The notes beneath the pieces were generated by a model. The model made no database searches and was not told the origin of the DNA. It was given only the letters and a program-made list of their open reading frames with translations. The position numbers and the translations under genes are program-made. A stretch of 64,000 nucleotides of DNA from JAJPHF01 sp035293805. GTDB lineage: Bacteria; Chloroflexota; UBA6077; JAJPHF01. Shown piece after piece: positions 9,432 to 18,071 of this stretch. Positions within the stretch are counted from its first letter, which is position 1, and each line of letters starts with the position of its first letter. The stretch lies in assembly GCA_035293805.1 (NCBI GenBank), contig DATGMD010000062.1, forward strand, positions 62,001 through 126,000, given 5' to 3'.

Positions 9432-10163
9432 ATGTCATCCTACGTTCCCCGTGCTCCTCGCGCCACGCGCAACGATCACTCCCGGCCGCATGCAGTGACG
9501 GCCACGGCTCACCGCAGCCAGTCACCAATCCGCGTGGTCATCGTCGACGATGATCGTCTGTTGCTAGAACTGATGCAGGCCCGACTGGTGTGCGTTGCTG
9601 ACGTCGAAGTGGTCGGCACCGCCGAGGACGGCGCCGCCGCACTAGCTGTCATGCAGCAGTGCCGACCAGATGTCCTTATCCTTGACCTGTGCTTGCCAGG
9701 AATGGATGGTGTCGAAGTCGCTCGGCGGGTGCTTGCATCCTTCCCCCAAGTAGCGATCCTCGTCGTGACTGCCTTCGGCCACTTCTGGGACTATCGTGCC
9801 CTCCTACGGATCGGTGTACATGGCTATCTCTCCAAGACCGCCTCTACAAACGACCTCCTTCTGGCCCTGAATAGCGTGGCCCAGGGACAGAGAATTATGC
9901 CGGGAGTACACCCCCTACCACACAAGGAGCGCGAGACGATTAGCCTAACGATCCGAGAGCTCGACGTGCTGAAACTCCTAGCTGCTGGCCAGCGCAACGC
10001 GGAGATTGCTGATACTCTCTGCATCGCAATCAAGACCGTAGAGGACCACATAAGACACCTGTTCGCTAAACTTGAAGCACGCTCACGTACAGAGGTTGTC
10101 CTTAAGGCCCAGCAACAAGGCTTGCCACTGCATATGCCACGAAGCATGCCCAACACACCATAG
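9432..10163 (+). CDS. LuxR/NarL-family response regulator (orphan)
   Basis: 243 aa. A receiver domain (residues about 33-150) has the acidic pocket D39-D41, phosphoacceptor D85 in LILDLCLPGMDG, T113 and K135, all expected for an active receiver. A LuxR-type helix-turn-helix follows (about 172-230: LTIRELDVLKLLAAGQ...NAEIADTL...KTVEDHIRHLFAKL). It is thus a DNA-binding transcription regulator switched by phosphorylation. A basic N-terminal extension of about 30 residues precedes the receiver. No histidine kinase is nearby, so its partner lies elsewhere. It may control the secreted proteins downstream (inference from position). Confidence 0.93.
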   Translation: MSSYVPRAPRATRNDHSRPHAVTATAHRSQSPIRVVIVDDDRLLLELMQARLVCVADVEVVGTAEDGAAALAVMQQCRPDVLILDLCLPGMDGVEVARRVLASFPQVAILVVTAFGHFWDYRALLRIGVHGYLSKTASTNDLLLALNSVAQGQRIMPGVHPLPHKERETISLTIRELDVLKLLAAGQRNAEIADTLCIAIKTVEDHIRHLFAKLEARSRTEVVLKAQQQGLPLHMPRSMPNTP

Positions 10164-10732
10164 TCTTGCCGGCGCGCCCCGGGCGCTCTCCGCGGTTGGT
10201 ATAGGTCGCTCGGACGACGTTCTCCTCGGTGAAGCCCCGCCTCCACCACGCCGGCAATCCAAGTCAGGGTTTACCTTGGATCACAACCAGGGGTTTCCAC
10301 GATTGTGCGTGCCAGCCACTGGTTGTAGAGTGACGTAGCAGGATGCCGTTAAGATGGGCCTAACCAAATGCTGGGGGAGATCCTGTGCTTAGACTAGGTC
10401 TTCCGGACGAGACGGTCCGGCGTGTATGTTCCTGCCTATCAAGTGGCTAGCCCCGTTGGTTGTCATTTTGAGCAAGCAACTTCAGCTCCCAGTTGGGGTG
10501 GGCGCCATTCACCTCGGCATCCTAAAAGGTGTGATATCGCTATTGCGGACGGCCGGTTCCACTGGTCGAGTAGCGGCACAGTGCTTGGACCGCCGTGCGC
10601 CCGTGGCCAGTTGATGTAACCCACATCCTGCTTCCTAGTCCAAAGGGTCCGTGGTTACCTGCTTAGCTCGCGTCCTGCTCCTCCCGTTCTCTTGCATAGC
10701 TAGCAGCCTGATCAGCGATAGGAGAGTACACG
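10164..10732. other. Intergenic region of the island
   Basis: About 570 bases with no convincing gene. A short hairpin (CCGGAC at 10403-10408 with GTCCGG at 10415-10420) lies in it. A 62-codon frame at 10426 encodes a hydrophobic peptide beginning MFLPIKWLAPLVV but lacks a ribosome binding site. The region probably holds the promoter of the downstream secreted-protein genes. Confidence 0.4.
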
Positions 10733-11467
10733 ATGGTGTCCAAGTCTACCGTTCTCTCACTAGTTGCCCTACTTCTACTAAGTGGCGTTGGGACCATTGC
10801 TGTAGTGGACGCGCAAACGTTCGCTCACGGGCAGCACTATACTGGCCCTCTGATGAATGGTGCTACTGGGCAATGGGCGGACAAGGCTACGTCCGATGCT
10901 CCCATCGGGAATTACCCCGGACTCTGGGCTGCAGCGCCGAACGGACTAACTGATGGGGCCACTAAGCACGTCGAATCAGGTCCCCTTAAGATATGCCAGA
11001 ACCCGGACGGCAGCCCGGGACCCTGTGGGTTCTATCCGTATGCTACGTTTAGGCTACCGGGTGTGCCGACGCAGTTCCGTGCGGATTGGAGCAAACCTCT
11101 CGCGCTGGGCGGCTACTACACCTTCCAGACAGTCAATACCGGGTACTACTCGAACCAATGGTGGCCGATGGTGTACTACGGTGGAGCATTCTATAATCTG
11201 GCCGCCCTATGGGGTTATTATGCGATAGATATGGGGCAGCCAGACTTCCAATACGTATCATCTGGTGGCGACAGCGTATGCACTGGCTGCCCCATGGGAT
11301 ATCAATTCCAGCAGAACCACCAGTTCAGGAGAGGGCAAGATTTCGGAACCTACACGTGGACACCATGGTGCAAAACCTATGACAACATCCAACCAGCTGG
11401 TTACGCCGTCCTGTACCCCGCTGTGCCATACTGCTACTCGGGAAACGGCTGGTACGCCTACAACTAG
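10733..11467 (+). CDS. Secreted Tyr/Trp-rich protein of unknown family
   Basis: 244 aa, ATG preceded by TAGGAGAG. A clear signal peptide (residues 1-27, VLSLVALLLLSGVGTIAVVDA, probable cleavage after VDA) leads to a mature protein unusually rich in Tyr, Trp, Gly and Phe, with clusters such as GYYSNQWWPMVYYGG and AALWGYYAIDMG. Six cysteines (ICQNPD, GPCGF, VCTGC, WCKTY, PYCYSG) could form disulfides. The pattern recalls small extracellular beta-sandwich or carbohydrate-binding proteins, but I recognise no family and assign no function. It is followed 36 bases later by another exported protein. Confidence 0.75.
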   Translation: MVSKSTVLSLVALLLLSGVGTIAVVDAQTFAHGQHYTGPLMNGATGQWADKATSDAPIGNYPGLWAAAPNGLTDGATKHVESGPLKICQNPDGSPGPCGFYPYATFRLPGVPTQFRADWSKPLALGGYYTFQTVNTGYYSNQWWPMVYYGGAFYNLAALWGYYAIDMGQPDFQYVSSGGDSVCTGCPMGYQFQQNHQFRRGQDFGTYTWTPWCKTYDNIQPAGYAVLYPAVPYCYSGNGWYAYN

Positions 11468-11502
11468 GCCACCCGTTCTGTGGGGACTAGAAAGGAGACG
11501 AT

Positions 11503-12219
11503 ATGCGTCGACATGTGCGGTTCTTCTTAGGTGCTGGCGCCTTGCTCAGTGCAATAACCTTCCTTAGCTACACGCAAGCACAGGTCCTACCAGGATCCAG
11601 ACCGACCCAAGGCACCAACGCTGCCCCGCTCGGCTTTCACGATATATCGCCGGAGGAGAAAGTGCGGAGGGCGAGCACTGCGCCGAGCCAGGTAGCACAG
11701 TGGGCCCTTCGGGACGTGGGCAAGATCTACGGCGTAGCGAGCGGCACACCGCAAGTAGTCCTCTCTCGCCACGTTCGTGCATCGGAGCTCCCCACACTCG
11801 GCATCCCATTCGGTGCCGTTGTTGATGAGTCTCCTCCGTTGACTCTCGTGATTCTGCGCGGCGACTTCGATATGCACAAGGGACTGTTCGGGAGCCAGTA
11901 TCACGGCAACTCGTCGCCTGAGCAGGCTAAGCTCACGCACGTCGCCCTGGTGTATGATCTCTGGGCCGGACTGCCTACTGCTGGGTACGGGTCTATCCAC
12001 GGTGGGATGTTCAGACGGGCATTGAATGATCCGAGCTTGCCAAGCGATCCTCCAACTCATCCGCAGCCGACAGCGAGCCCTCAGGATCGTATCATCGCTA
12101 ACCCATCGATACCCCCTGGCCTGACCCCGGTGTCCGGTGCGCCTGCGACCTTACCGCCCACGCCGAACACGCTAAGCGTCACGCCGACGCCAGCCAACAC
12201 CAATAATCGCGCTCGGTAG
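11503..12219 (+). CDS. Secreted protein with PT-rich tail, unknown function
   Basis: 238 aa, ATG after AAAGGAG. A signal peptide (RFFLGAGALLSAITFLSYTQAQ) leads to a mature domain of about 140 residues with the central region TLVILRGDFDMHKG...LTHVALVYDLWAGLPT. A tail rich in Pro, Thr, Ser and Ala contains TPVSGAPATLPPTP, a motif repeated almost exactly in the next gene. There is no C-terminal anchor. No family was recognised. It probably forms an operon with the preceding secreted protein. Confidence 0.75.
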   Translation: MRRHVRFFLGAGALLSAITFLSYTQAQVLPGSRPTQGTNAAPLGFHDISPEEKVRRASTAPSQVAQWALRDVGKIYGVASGTPQVVLSRHVRASELPTLGIPFGAVVDESPPLTLVILRGDFDMHKGLFGSQYHGNSSPEQAKLTHVALVYDLWAGLPTAGYGSIHGGMFRRALNDPSLPSDPPTHPQPTASPQDRIIANPSIPPGLTPVSGAPATLPPTPNTLSVTPTPANTNNRAR

Positions 12220-12236
12220 CGCTGCGCCATGATCCC

Positions 12237-12266
12237 GAACTAGCCACCCTGCAGGGCGGCTAGTTC
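12237..12266 (+). terminator. Near-perfect hairpin after the secreted-protein pair
   Basis: Arms 12237-12251 and 12252-12266 pair with a single mismatch (GAACTAGCC.../...GGCTAGTTC), 17 bases after the stop at 12219. It is followed by CTTATC with only a weak T content. It is best read as a transcription terminator separating this operon from the next gene. Confidence 0.55.
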
Positions 12267-12328
12267 CTTATCATCTTCGCGTGGACAACAGTAGACGGGA
12301 GAGATCCAAACGACGGGAGACGTGACGG

Positions 12329-13000
12329 ATGGTTATTGAGGCGATACTTGCATTGAGTATCCTGAGCCTGTCGCCATCGACGCTGCAGGGTAGCCCGACC
12401 CCTCCGGTTTCGCCCTCCCCCGCGGTCACTGCCGAGCGCGCCGAACAGATCGCCCGTGCAAATATGCCCGCGGTCATCGGTGCGGACGCGGTCAGGCGTT
12501 CCGATGTCGAAGTGCGGCCCGCGCCTGGCGGCTGGATAGTGATCTTTCACGATGCACGCGCATCTTGTGCCGAGGGCTATTGGTGGCCGGGCGCCTGCAC
12601 GCATGTCGCGTTCGGTACGCCTGCTAGCTTTGAAGTGTACCGGGACGTCTATACCTGCGTGAATGGCGATGGGATGCTGTATGGGTTTTCGGCAAGCTTT
12701 CAACCGGTGGGGCCGGGAGAGGAGCAACGTTGTGGACGGCCGCCGGCGAGCCCGATAAGTCCTCCACCAGGTCCCCCGGGTGTGACTCCGGTCTCCGGCG
12801 CGCCCGCGACCTTGCCACCCACACCGCCAGTACGTCCCAGCGCCGCGACGCCAGTGCCCCCTGGGAATGCTCAGCGCATTGCTGGAGAGCAGCCGACGCT
12901 ATCGCCCTTGGATGTTCCAGTAGTTCCCGAGGCTGCCACCCTATTCCTAGCGCTCGGCGGGCTCTTCGTAGTCGCTGGACTTCGCTGGTGGCGGCCCTAG
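12329..13000 (+). CDS. Secreted protein with C-terminal PEP-CTERM-like sorting tail
   Basis: 223 aa. A short N-terminal hydrophobic segment (IEAILALSILSLSPSTL) is followed by a small domain (about residues 35-130) with AERAEQIARANMPAVIGADA and a Cys-containing part (CAEGYWWPGACTH, YTCVNGDG, EQRCGRP). A PT-rich linker carries the shared TPVSGAPATLPPTP motif. The C-terminus reads VPEAATLFLALGGLFVV followed by RWWRP: a VPE-A-T start, a hydrophobic helix and a basic end, as in PEP-CTERM exosortase signals, with Ala in place of the usual Pro. This suggests cell-envelope sorting. No exosortase is in the window. Confidence 0.7.
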   Translation: MVIEAILALSILSLSPSTLQGSPTPPVSPSPAVTAERAEQIARANMPAVIGADAVRRSDVEVRPAPGGWIVIFHDARASCAEGYWWPGACTHVAFGTPASFEVYRDVYTCVNGDGMLYGFSASFQPVGPGEEQRCGRPPASPISPPPGPPGVTPVSGAPATLPPTPPVRPSAATPVPPGNAQRIAGEQPTLSPLDVPVVPEAATLFLALGGLFVVAGLRWWRP

Positions 13001-13168
13001 CGCTGTAGCCGCACTCGTAGGCGAAGCAGCCTATTGCACCAGAACCGGACGGGGCGCCGGCGGTGACTCGCGCGCAGCCCCTTAACCGCGCGGCGCGAAG
13101 AGCGGCTGTAACGCTAGGTGGCGAGCCGCCGCCGGGTGAAGCGCCGGGCCGGCCAACGCCCCCCGCCG

Positions 13169-14320
13169 TCACTGCTGGTAGAGCTGGTCGGTCCACTGTT
13201 GGAGCGCGTCCACGTAGCTGTTGTCGTAGAAGTCGGTGGCCTTCGCGCTCTTGGCGTTGGGCGCCTGCGACTCGTCCAGCACTGCCTGGATCACCTCTTC
13301 GGAGACGCGCGGGAAGCGCGGCAGGGCGCCGACCACGTTGTCGTACGCCTCCTCCTGGAAGCGCGGATCGTCAGTCTTCGTGTACTTGCCGATCGCCTGC
13401 ATCGCGCTCGGCTTGTCCTCCCGCGTGAGCTTCAGCCCCTCGATGTACCCTTTCAGGAACCGCCGCACCGTGTCCGGGTTCTCGCGGGCGTAGCGCGCCG
13501 AGGTCGTGATCGCGTCGTGGATGAACGGGATGTGCAGGTCGCCCAGGTTCACGATCTCCTTGAAGCCCAGCTCGCGTGCCCGCAACGTGGTCGGCGCCGA
13601 GAGCAGCGCGGCGTCGGCGAGGTGCTGCTGCATCGCGGCCAGGATCGAGCCGACCTCGCCGAAATGAGCGATCGTCACGTCCCGGTCGGGGACCAGGCCG
13701 ATGCGCTTGAGCAACAGGTACGTCGCCTGGTCGCCGGTGGCCGCCGGCCGCGTGCTGCCGAGCGTCTTCCCGCGCAGGTCCTGCAGCGAGTTGATCGACG
13801 GGTCGCCGTACAGGCTGAAGAGGAGGATCGGCAGCAGGTCCGCGATGACGACCAGATCGCTCCCGGCCAGGTGCGCCTCGATCACCGACGGCCCGACGCC
13901 CGCGAAGGCGATGTCGCCCGCCTGCAAGCCCTGCGTGACCGTGGTGGCGCTGCCCACGTAGGTCAGGTCCACGTCGAGCCCGTACTTCGCGAACAGGCCC
14001 GCGTCCGTCGCCAGGTACAGGGGCGCGAAGGCGTTCGCGTAGGAGCTATAGGCCACGGTGGTGTGCTGCAGCGAGGCGTTCTGCGTGTCCGGGTCCACGC
14101 CCGCCGCCCCGCCACTCGCCGCCGCCCCGCCACTTGCCGCCGCCCCGCCATTCGCCGGCGCCGCACCGCTGCTCGCGCGCGTGGCCGGCGAGCTGCTCGC
14201 CCCGCCGCCGGCTGACGGCTGCGCCGCCCCGCCGCAGCCCGCGATCACGAGACCAAAGCTAACCAGGACTGCGAGCAGGGCTGGCATCTGCCGGCGTGGA
14301 CCGCTTCCCCACCATCTCAC
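13169..14320 (-). CDS. NMT1/THI5-like ABC transporter substrate-binding lipoprotein
   Basis: 383 aa. GTG start preceded by AGGAGGAA. A lipoprotein signal with lipobox (LVIAGC) is followed by a low-complexity linker of Gly/Ala/Ser repeats (GGAAASGGAAASGG). The mature type 2 periplasmic-binding domain begins TTVAYSSYANAFAPLYLATDAGLFAKYGLDVDL, typical of the SsuA/THI5/NMT1 family. It would bind a small ligand outside the membrane and deliver it to an ABC permease, but no permease or ATPase gene is adjacent. It is followed upstream in the same direction by a second, different member of the family. The ligand is unknown. Confidence 0.88.
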   Translation of the reverse strand: MRWWGSGPRRQMPALLAVLVSFGLVIAGCGGAAQPSAGGGASSSPATRASSGAAPANGGAAASGGAAASGGAAGVDPDTQNASLQHTTVAYSSYANAFAPLYLATDAGLFAKYGLDVDLTYVGSATTVTQGLQAGDIAFAGVGPSVIEAHLAGSDLVVIADLLPILLFSLYGDPSINSLQDLRGKTLGSTRPAATGDQATYLLLKRIGLVPDRDVTIAHFGEVGSILAAMQQHLADAALLSAPTTLRARELGFKEIVNLGDLHIPFIHDAITTSARYARENPDTVRRFLKGYIEGLKLTREDKPSAMQAIGKYTKTDDPRFQEEAYDNVVGALPRFPRVSEEVIQAVLDESQAPNAKSAKATDFYDNSYVDALQQWTDQLYQQ

Positions 14321-14394
14321 TGGACCGTTCCTCCTGTGTTCGTGACCGCTCGCGCGGCGCGGCGAGTCGACGTAATATTCTCACTTGTCGCGGG

Positions 14395-15477
14395 CTAGCG
14401 GGCCGGCGCGGCCGGGGCAGCGACGGCGGCGCGCGCCTGCTGGGCATAGCTGCGGTCGATCCAGCTCTCCTCGGGCGGCAGCGGCGGCAGGTCTTCGAGG
14501 TCGCGCAGGATGCGAATGACGTTGCCGACCGGCGCGTCGCGCACGTCGGTGGAGTCGATGGCGCCGGGGTTCTGGACCACGTAGTAGTCGTAGATCTGCT
14601 CCGCCACCTCGCGCGGGCTGTGCGCCTGGTCCGCCACGAGGTCGATCAGGGCCTCGCGGTGCTCGGGCGCCTTCGCCCACTGTTGCGCGCGGCCCAGCGC
14701 CGTCAGGAAGCCAACCAGCGCCTGGCGGTTGTCGGCGCTGTTCAGCCAGTCCGCGCGCACCCACCAGCTGTCGAGCGAGTACTCGGGCACCAGGTCCGCG
14801 AAGGCGGCCAGGATGCGGTAGCCGTCGAGCCGCGCCCGGAAGTTCACTGGATCGGTGAGGATCGACGCCGCGACCCCGCCGGACTGGAGCGCGGCGTACC
14901 GCTGCGGGTTGCCCCCGGCCTGGACCAGCTCGTAATCGTCGTCGCCCAGCCCGTGGGCCTTCAGCATGTAGCGCACGATCGTGCCGCTCCCCGCGTGCAG
15001 GCTGGAGGCGCCCACCTTCTGCCCGCGCAGCCCGTCCACGCTCGTAATCTCGGGGCGCGACACCAGCTCGTAGGGCGTGGTGATGTTGTAGTCGCCGACC
15101 AGCTTCAGCGCCGCGCCCTTGCTGAGGGCGATGAGCGCCGCGTCGGTGGAGGCGTTGAGGACGTCCAGGCTGCCGCCGAGCAGGGCGGGGATCGCCTGGT
15201 TGGTGTCGAGCGTCGTCCACTCGACGGTCAGGCCGGCGTCGTGAAGCAGGCCCTCCTGCTGCGCCACCCACATCGGGTAGAAGAAGCCGGCCAGGCCCTG
15301 CACTGCCACTTGCAGCGTTCGTGGCGCCGGGGCGGCGGGCGGCGCTGGGACCTGCGGCGTGGGCGCGGCCGTGGCGGGCGCCGGTGGGGCGGCCGACGGG
15401 GCGGCGCAGGCGCCCAGCAACAGAGCGACGACAGCGCCGGCGGGCAGCCACGCCGGCAGGCGCGGGATGGTAGTCAT
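14395..15477 (-). CDS. Second NMT1-like substrate-binding lipoprotein
   Basis: 360 aa. The start at 15477 was chosen over an upstream one because GGAGGAGCC precedes it and it gives a clean lipoprotein signal (PAGAVVALLLGAC). A Pro/Ala-rich linker follows, then the binding domain (TLQVAVQGLAGFFYPMWVAQQEGLLHDAGLTVEW, GGSLDVLNASTDAALIALSKGAALKLV). It lies 75 bases upstream of the other binding protein on the same strand, so the two may be co-transcribed. Both are orphans without transporter membrane components. They are clearly diverged, so this is not a recent duplication. Confidence 0.88.
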   Translation of the reverse strand: MTTIPRLPAWLPAGAVVALLLGACAAPSAAPPAPATAAPTPQVPAPPAAPAPRTLQVAVQGLAGFFYPMWVAQQEGLLHDAGLTVEWTTLDTNQAIPALLGGSLDVLNASTDAALIALSKGAALKLVGDYNITTPYELVSRPEITSVDGLRGQKVGASSLHAGSGTIVRYMLKAHGLGDDDYELVQAGGNPQRYAALQSGGVAASILTDPVNFRARLDGYRILAAFADLVPEYSLDSWWVRADWLNSADNRQALVGFLTALGRAQQWAKAPEHREALIDLVADQAHSPREVAEQIYDYYVVQNPGAIDSTDVRDAPVGNVIRILRDLEDLPPLPPEESWIDRSYAQQARAAVAAPAAPAR

Positions 15478-15639
15478 GGCTCCTCCGGGGGGCAGCCGGC
15501 GCCGTCCGAGGCGGACCGGGGCATTGCTAGCCGCATCATAGCGCAAGCGCGCACTGGACGCTTTTTCCGGTTTGCCACTATCCTACTTTGGAACGGCCAA
15601 CGTTCGAGATCCCATCCGACGCCGGCGTCCCCCTCGTCC

Positions 15640-15725
15640 TCCCCCTCTCCGAAGGGAGAGGGGGGCAGGGGGGGGAGGGCCGGTCCCTCCCCCTCTCCCC
15701 CTGGGAGAGGGCCGGGGTGAGGGCC
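15640..15725. repeat. CTCTCCC/GGGAGAG interspersed repeat, two copies
   Basis: Two imperfect palindromic units (CCCCTCTCCgaagGGAGAGGGG and CCCTCTCCCcctGGGAGAGGG followed by CCGGGGTGAGGGC) lie between divergent genes. The same family occurs between hypD and hypC, inside hypF, and after 52,651. The rest of the 15,478-15,835 gap shows no gene. Confidence 0.7.
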
Positions 15726-15835
15726 CGCCCCGATGGCCGAACCGCCGGGCCGGATTCGGTGTGAGGCGAGCAGGACGCCAGGCCCCGTGCGGCGAGAATC
15801 GCGGCCCAGGCGGGCCGGGGAGCGGTGGAGAGACG

Positions 15836-16558
15836 ATGTCCGAGTCGATGGCAGCGCTGGGCGACGCCGGAATCGAGGTGTTCGCGTACAAACTCGGCGC
15901 CTTCCGCACCACGCTCAGCGAGCGCGAGCGGCAGATGCTCGACACGATGCTGCTCGCGGCGAGCGGTGGCGCGGCCGACGATGTCGAGGGCTACGGCTTG
16001 ACGCCGCTCTCGGCCCGTCACCTCGCGCTCGCCGCGATGATGGCGCTCGGCCTCGGCGCGGCCACGCTCAGCCCCCTCGCCGCCAGCGCGGCCCAGGCCG
16101 CGCCGCTCGACCAGCAGTCATTGAACGTCAGCACGGGGGGTAGCCTGGGCTTCACGCTGGTCGACACGCCTATCCAGGAGCAGCTCCAGCGCCACGGCGT
16201 GGGCGCCGAGCGCGACCTGGTCTGGAGCGCCCAGTTCACGTCGCGCTGGGAGCTGAACCCGGGCCAGCTCGACCGCTGGAGCGCGCAGGCCGTCGGTCTG
16301 ATCGCCGACCAGCTTGGCAGCGACGTGCGCCTCGCCGGCTACGAGCGGCTGGACGCCAGCGACGTGGGCGAGCAGCAGGTCGCGTACCGCTATCAGCTCG
16401 TCTCGGCCAGCGGGCAGCCACTCGGCGAGGCGACCATCGTGGTGTTCGCCCGCGGCAACCGCGTCGGCATGACCGGCACCGGCGCGATCGGCACGCGCGC
16501 CCCCGTGGACGCGGCGACCCTCGCGCGCGTCCTCGATACCAGTCCCAACCGTGGCTAA
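15836..16558 (+). CDS. Hypothetical protein with internal hydrophobic segment
   Basis: 240 aa, ATG at 15836 after GGTGGAG. The first 60 residues form an amphipathic region (FAYKLGAFRTTLSERERQMLDTMLLAA) of a kind seen at the N-terminus of small Chloroflexota proteins. A hydrophobic Ala-rich segment follows (about 62-90, LALAAMMALGLGAATLSPLAASAAQA), which may be a membrane helix or late signal sequence. The last 150 residues look like a small alpha/beta domain. I recognise no family and give no function. It is transcribed away from the substrate-binding genes. Confidence 0.65.
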   Translation: MSESMAALGDAGIEVFAYKLGAFRTTLSERERQMLDTMLLAASGGAADDVEGYGLTPLSARHLALAAMMALGLGAATLSPLAASAAQAAPLDQQSLNVSTGGSLGFTLVDTPIQEQLQRHGVGAERDLVWSAQFTSRWELNPGQLDRWSAQAVGLIADQLGSDVRLAGYERLDASDVGEQQVAYRYQLVSASGQPLGEATIVVFARGNRVGMTGTGAIGTRAPVDAATLARVLDTSPNRG

Positions 16559-16749
16559 CCGCTGGCCCCTCGCCAGCCCCTTCTCGCTTCCAGTGGTTTT
16601 CGGCCGGCGCCAGGCTGCGGTGCAGCCCTACGTGCCGATGATCCAGCGCGGGCAGACAGAACGTGGTTGCACCCAACGAGCACCGCGGCTGGCATTTGCC
16701 GCGCACCATAGAATAAGGTCAACATCCGCCAGCCAAAACGGGAGGGACC

Positions 16750-17973
16750 ATGCCACCCGATCCAGCCCCGTTCCAGCCCGAACCGCGGTGGACGGTGGGC
16801 AGCCTGTATGGCCTGCCCGAGGGCGCCGTGCCGACCGGTCCCCCGGGCGCCCCGGCGGCGGAGCCTGCGGGGATTCCGCCAGGAAGACAAAATGAGCGCG
16901 GGGCGGTGCGCGCCGGCCAGCCCGCCGACACGGTGACCCAGGGCACCGATAGCGCCGGCGTCGACCGGGTCGACGACAACTCCGGATCGGCAACGTCGAG
17001 TGGAAGGACGCACCCGGCCATGGCTAGTGGTACTCGGGGTAGGGTGCCCATCGAGCCGCAGAGCGTCGACGCCCCGCTGTCGCGCGCCGCCGTCTTCCTG
17101 GTGGTGACCATTGCGCCGGGGGACGAGGCGCTGGCGCGCGCCCGAGCAGTCATTGCGGACATCGGCAGTCTGGTTCGCGCCGTCGGTTTTCGCCACCTCG
17201 ACGGCCATCTCTCCTGCAACGTCGGCATCGGCAGCAACGCCTGGGACCGGCTCGGCCAGGCGAAACGCCCAGCCCAGCTACGCGAGTTCTCGGAGGTGCG
17301 TGGGGCCGCCCACACCGCCGTGGCGACGCCGGGAGACCTGCTCTTCCACATCCGCGCCGAGCGCAGCGACATGTGCTTCGAGCTGGAAAGACTCCTCCTC
17401 AACGCGCTCGGCAGCTCCATCACCGTCGTAGACGAGGTGCAGGGGTTCCGTTATTTCGACGACCGCGACCTCCTGGGGTTCGTGGATGGTACGGCGAACC
17501 CGACGGGCAACGCCCTTTATCAAGCCGCCCTGATCGGCGACGAGGACCCGGATTTCGCCGGGGGCACCTACGTCGTCGTGCAGAAGTACCTGCACAATCT
17601 CACCGCCTGGGGCGCCCTCTCCGTCGAGGAGCAGGAGCATATCATCGGTCGCACCAAGCTTGACGACGTCGAGCTCGCCGACGCGGGTGGGCGGAAGTCG
17701 CACCGGAGCCTGACTACCATCGTTGATGCGCAGGGGATCGAGCACGACATCCTGCGCGACAACATGCCTTTCGGCCGCCCTGGGCAGGCCGAGTTCGGCA
17801 CCTATTTCATCGGCTACTCCCGTGACCTCTCGCTCATTGAGCACATGATCCGCAATATGTTCGTCGGCGATCCCATCGGCGAGTATGATCGCATCCTCGA
17901 CTTCTCCACCGCCGTCACCGGCACGTCGTTCTTCCTACCATCGCATGACCTGCTCAAAAGCCTCGGCGCCTGA
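16750..17973 (+). CDS. DyP-type peroxidase
   Basis: A heme peroxidase of the dye-decolorising family (YfeX/DypB group) that oxidises diverse substrates with H2O2. The family motif GFVDGTANP (GxxDG, catalytic Asp) is present, as are a heme-ligand His in GGRKSHRSL and the distal-side Arg segment GTYFIGYSRDLSLIEHM. Translated from ATG 16750 (GGGAGGGACC upstream) it is 407 aa with a Pro/Gly-rich N-terminal extension of about 90 residues. An alternative ATG at 17020 gives 317 aa, the usual family length, and also has GGAAGG upstream. The extension shows no Tat motif. No encapsulin gene is nearby. Function is firm; the start is uncertain. Confidence 0.92.
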   Translation: MPPDPAPFQPEPRWTVGSLYGLPEGAVPTGPPGAPAAEPAGIPPGRQNERGAVRAGQPADTVTQGTDSAGVDRVDDNSGSATSSGRTHPAMASGTRGRVPIEPQSVDAPLSRAAVFLVVTIAPGDEALARARAVIADIGSLVRAVGFRHLDGHLSCNVGIGSNAWDRLGQAKRPAQLREFSEVRGAAHTAVATPGDLLFHIRAERSDMCFELERLLLNALGSSITVVDEVQGFRYFDDRDLLGFVDGTANPTGNALYQAALIGDEDPDFAGGTYVVVQKYLHNLTAWGALSVEEQEHIIGRTKLDDVELADAGGRKSHRSLTTIVDAQGIEHDILRDNMPFGRPGQAEFGTYFIGYSRDLSLIEHMIRNMFVGDPIGEYDRILDFSTAVTGTSFFLPSHDLLKSLGA

Positions 17974-18071
17974 CAGGCGATCACCCGTCCGGTTCGGCAA
18001 TGGCTGATAGCGGATGGCATTCCGCGTCCGCGTAGCCCGCATAGTACGGAAGCCGCCGTGAGGATGCCGCA

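Larger units (their letters stand above)
8915..13020. other. Low-GC genomic island
   Basis: From just after the hydroxylase gene to about 13,020 the base composition changes clearly. Codons ending in A or T are common and A/T-rich intergenic stretches appear, unlike the almost exclusively G/C-ending codons on both sides. All genes run rightward and encode an orphan response regulator and small secreted proteins without recognised families. This suggests horizontal acquisition. No integrase, tRNA edge or flanking direct repeat was found. Confidence 0.6.

Noticed and set aside
10426..10614. 62-codon hydrophobic frame in the island gap
   Set aside because: No ribosome binding site and overlapping alternative frames; not enough support for a gene call.
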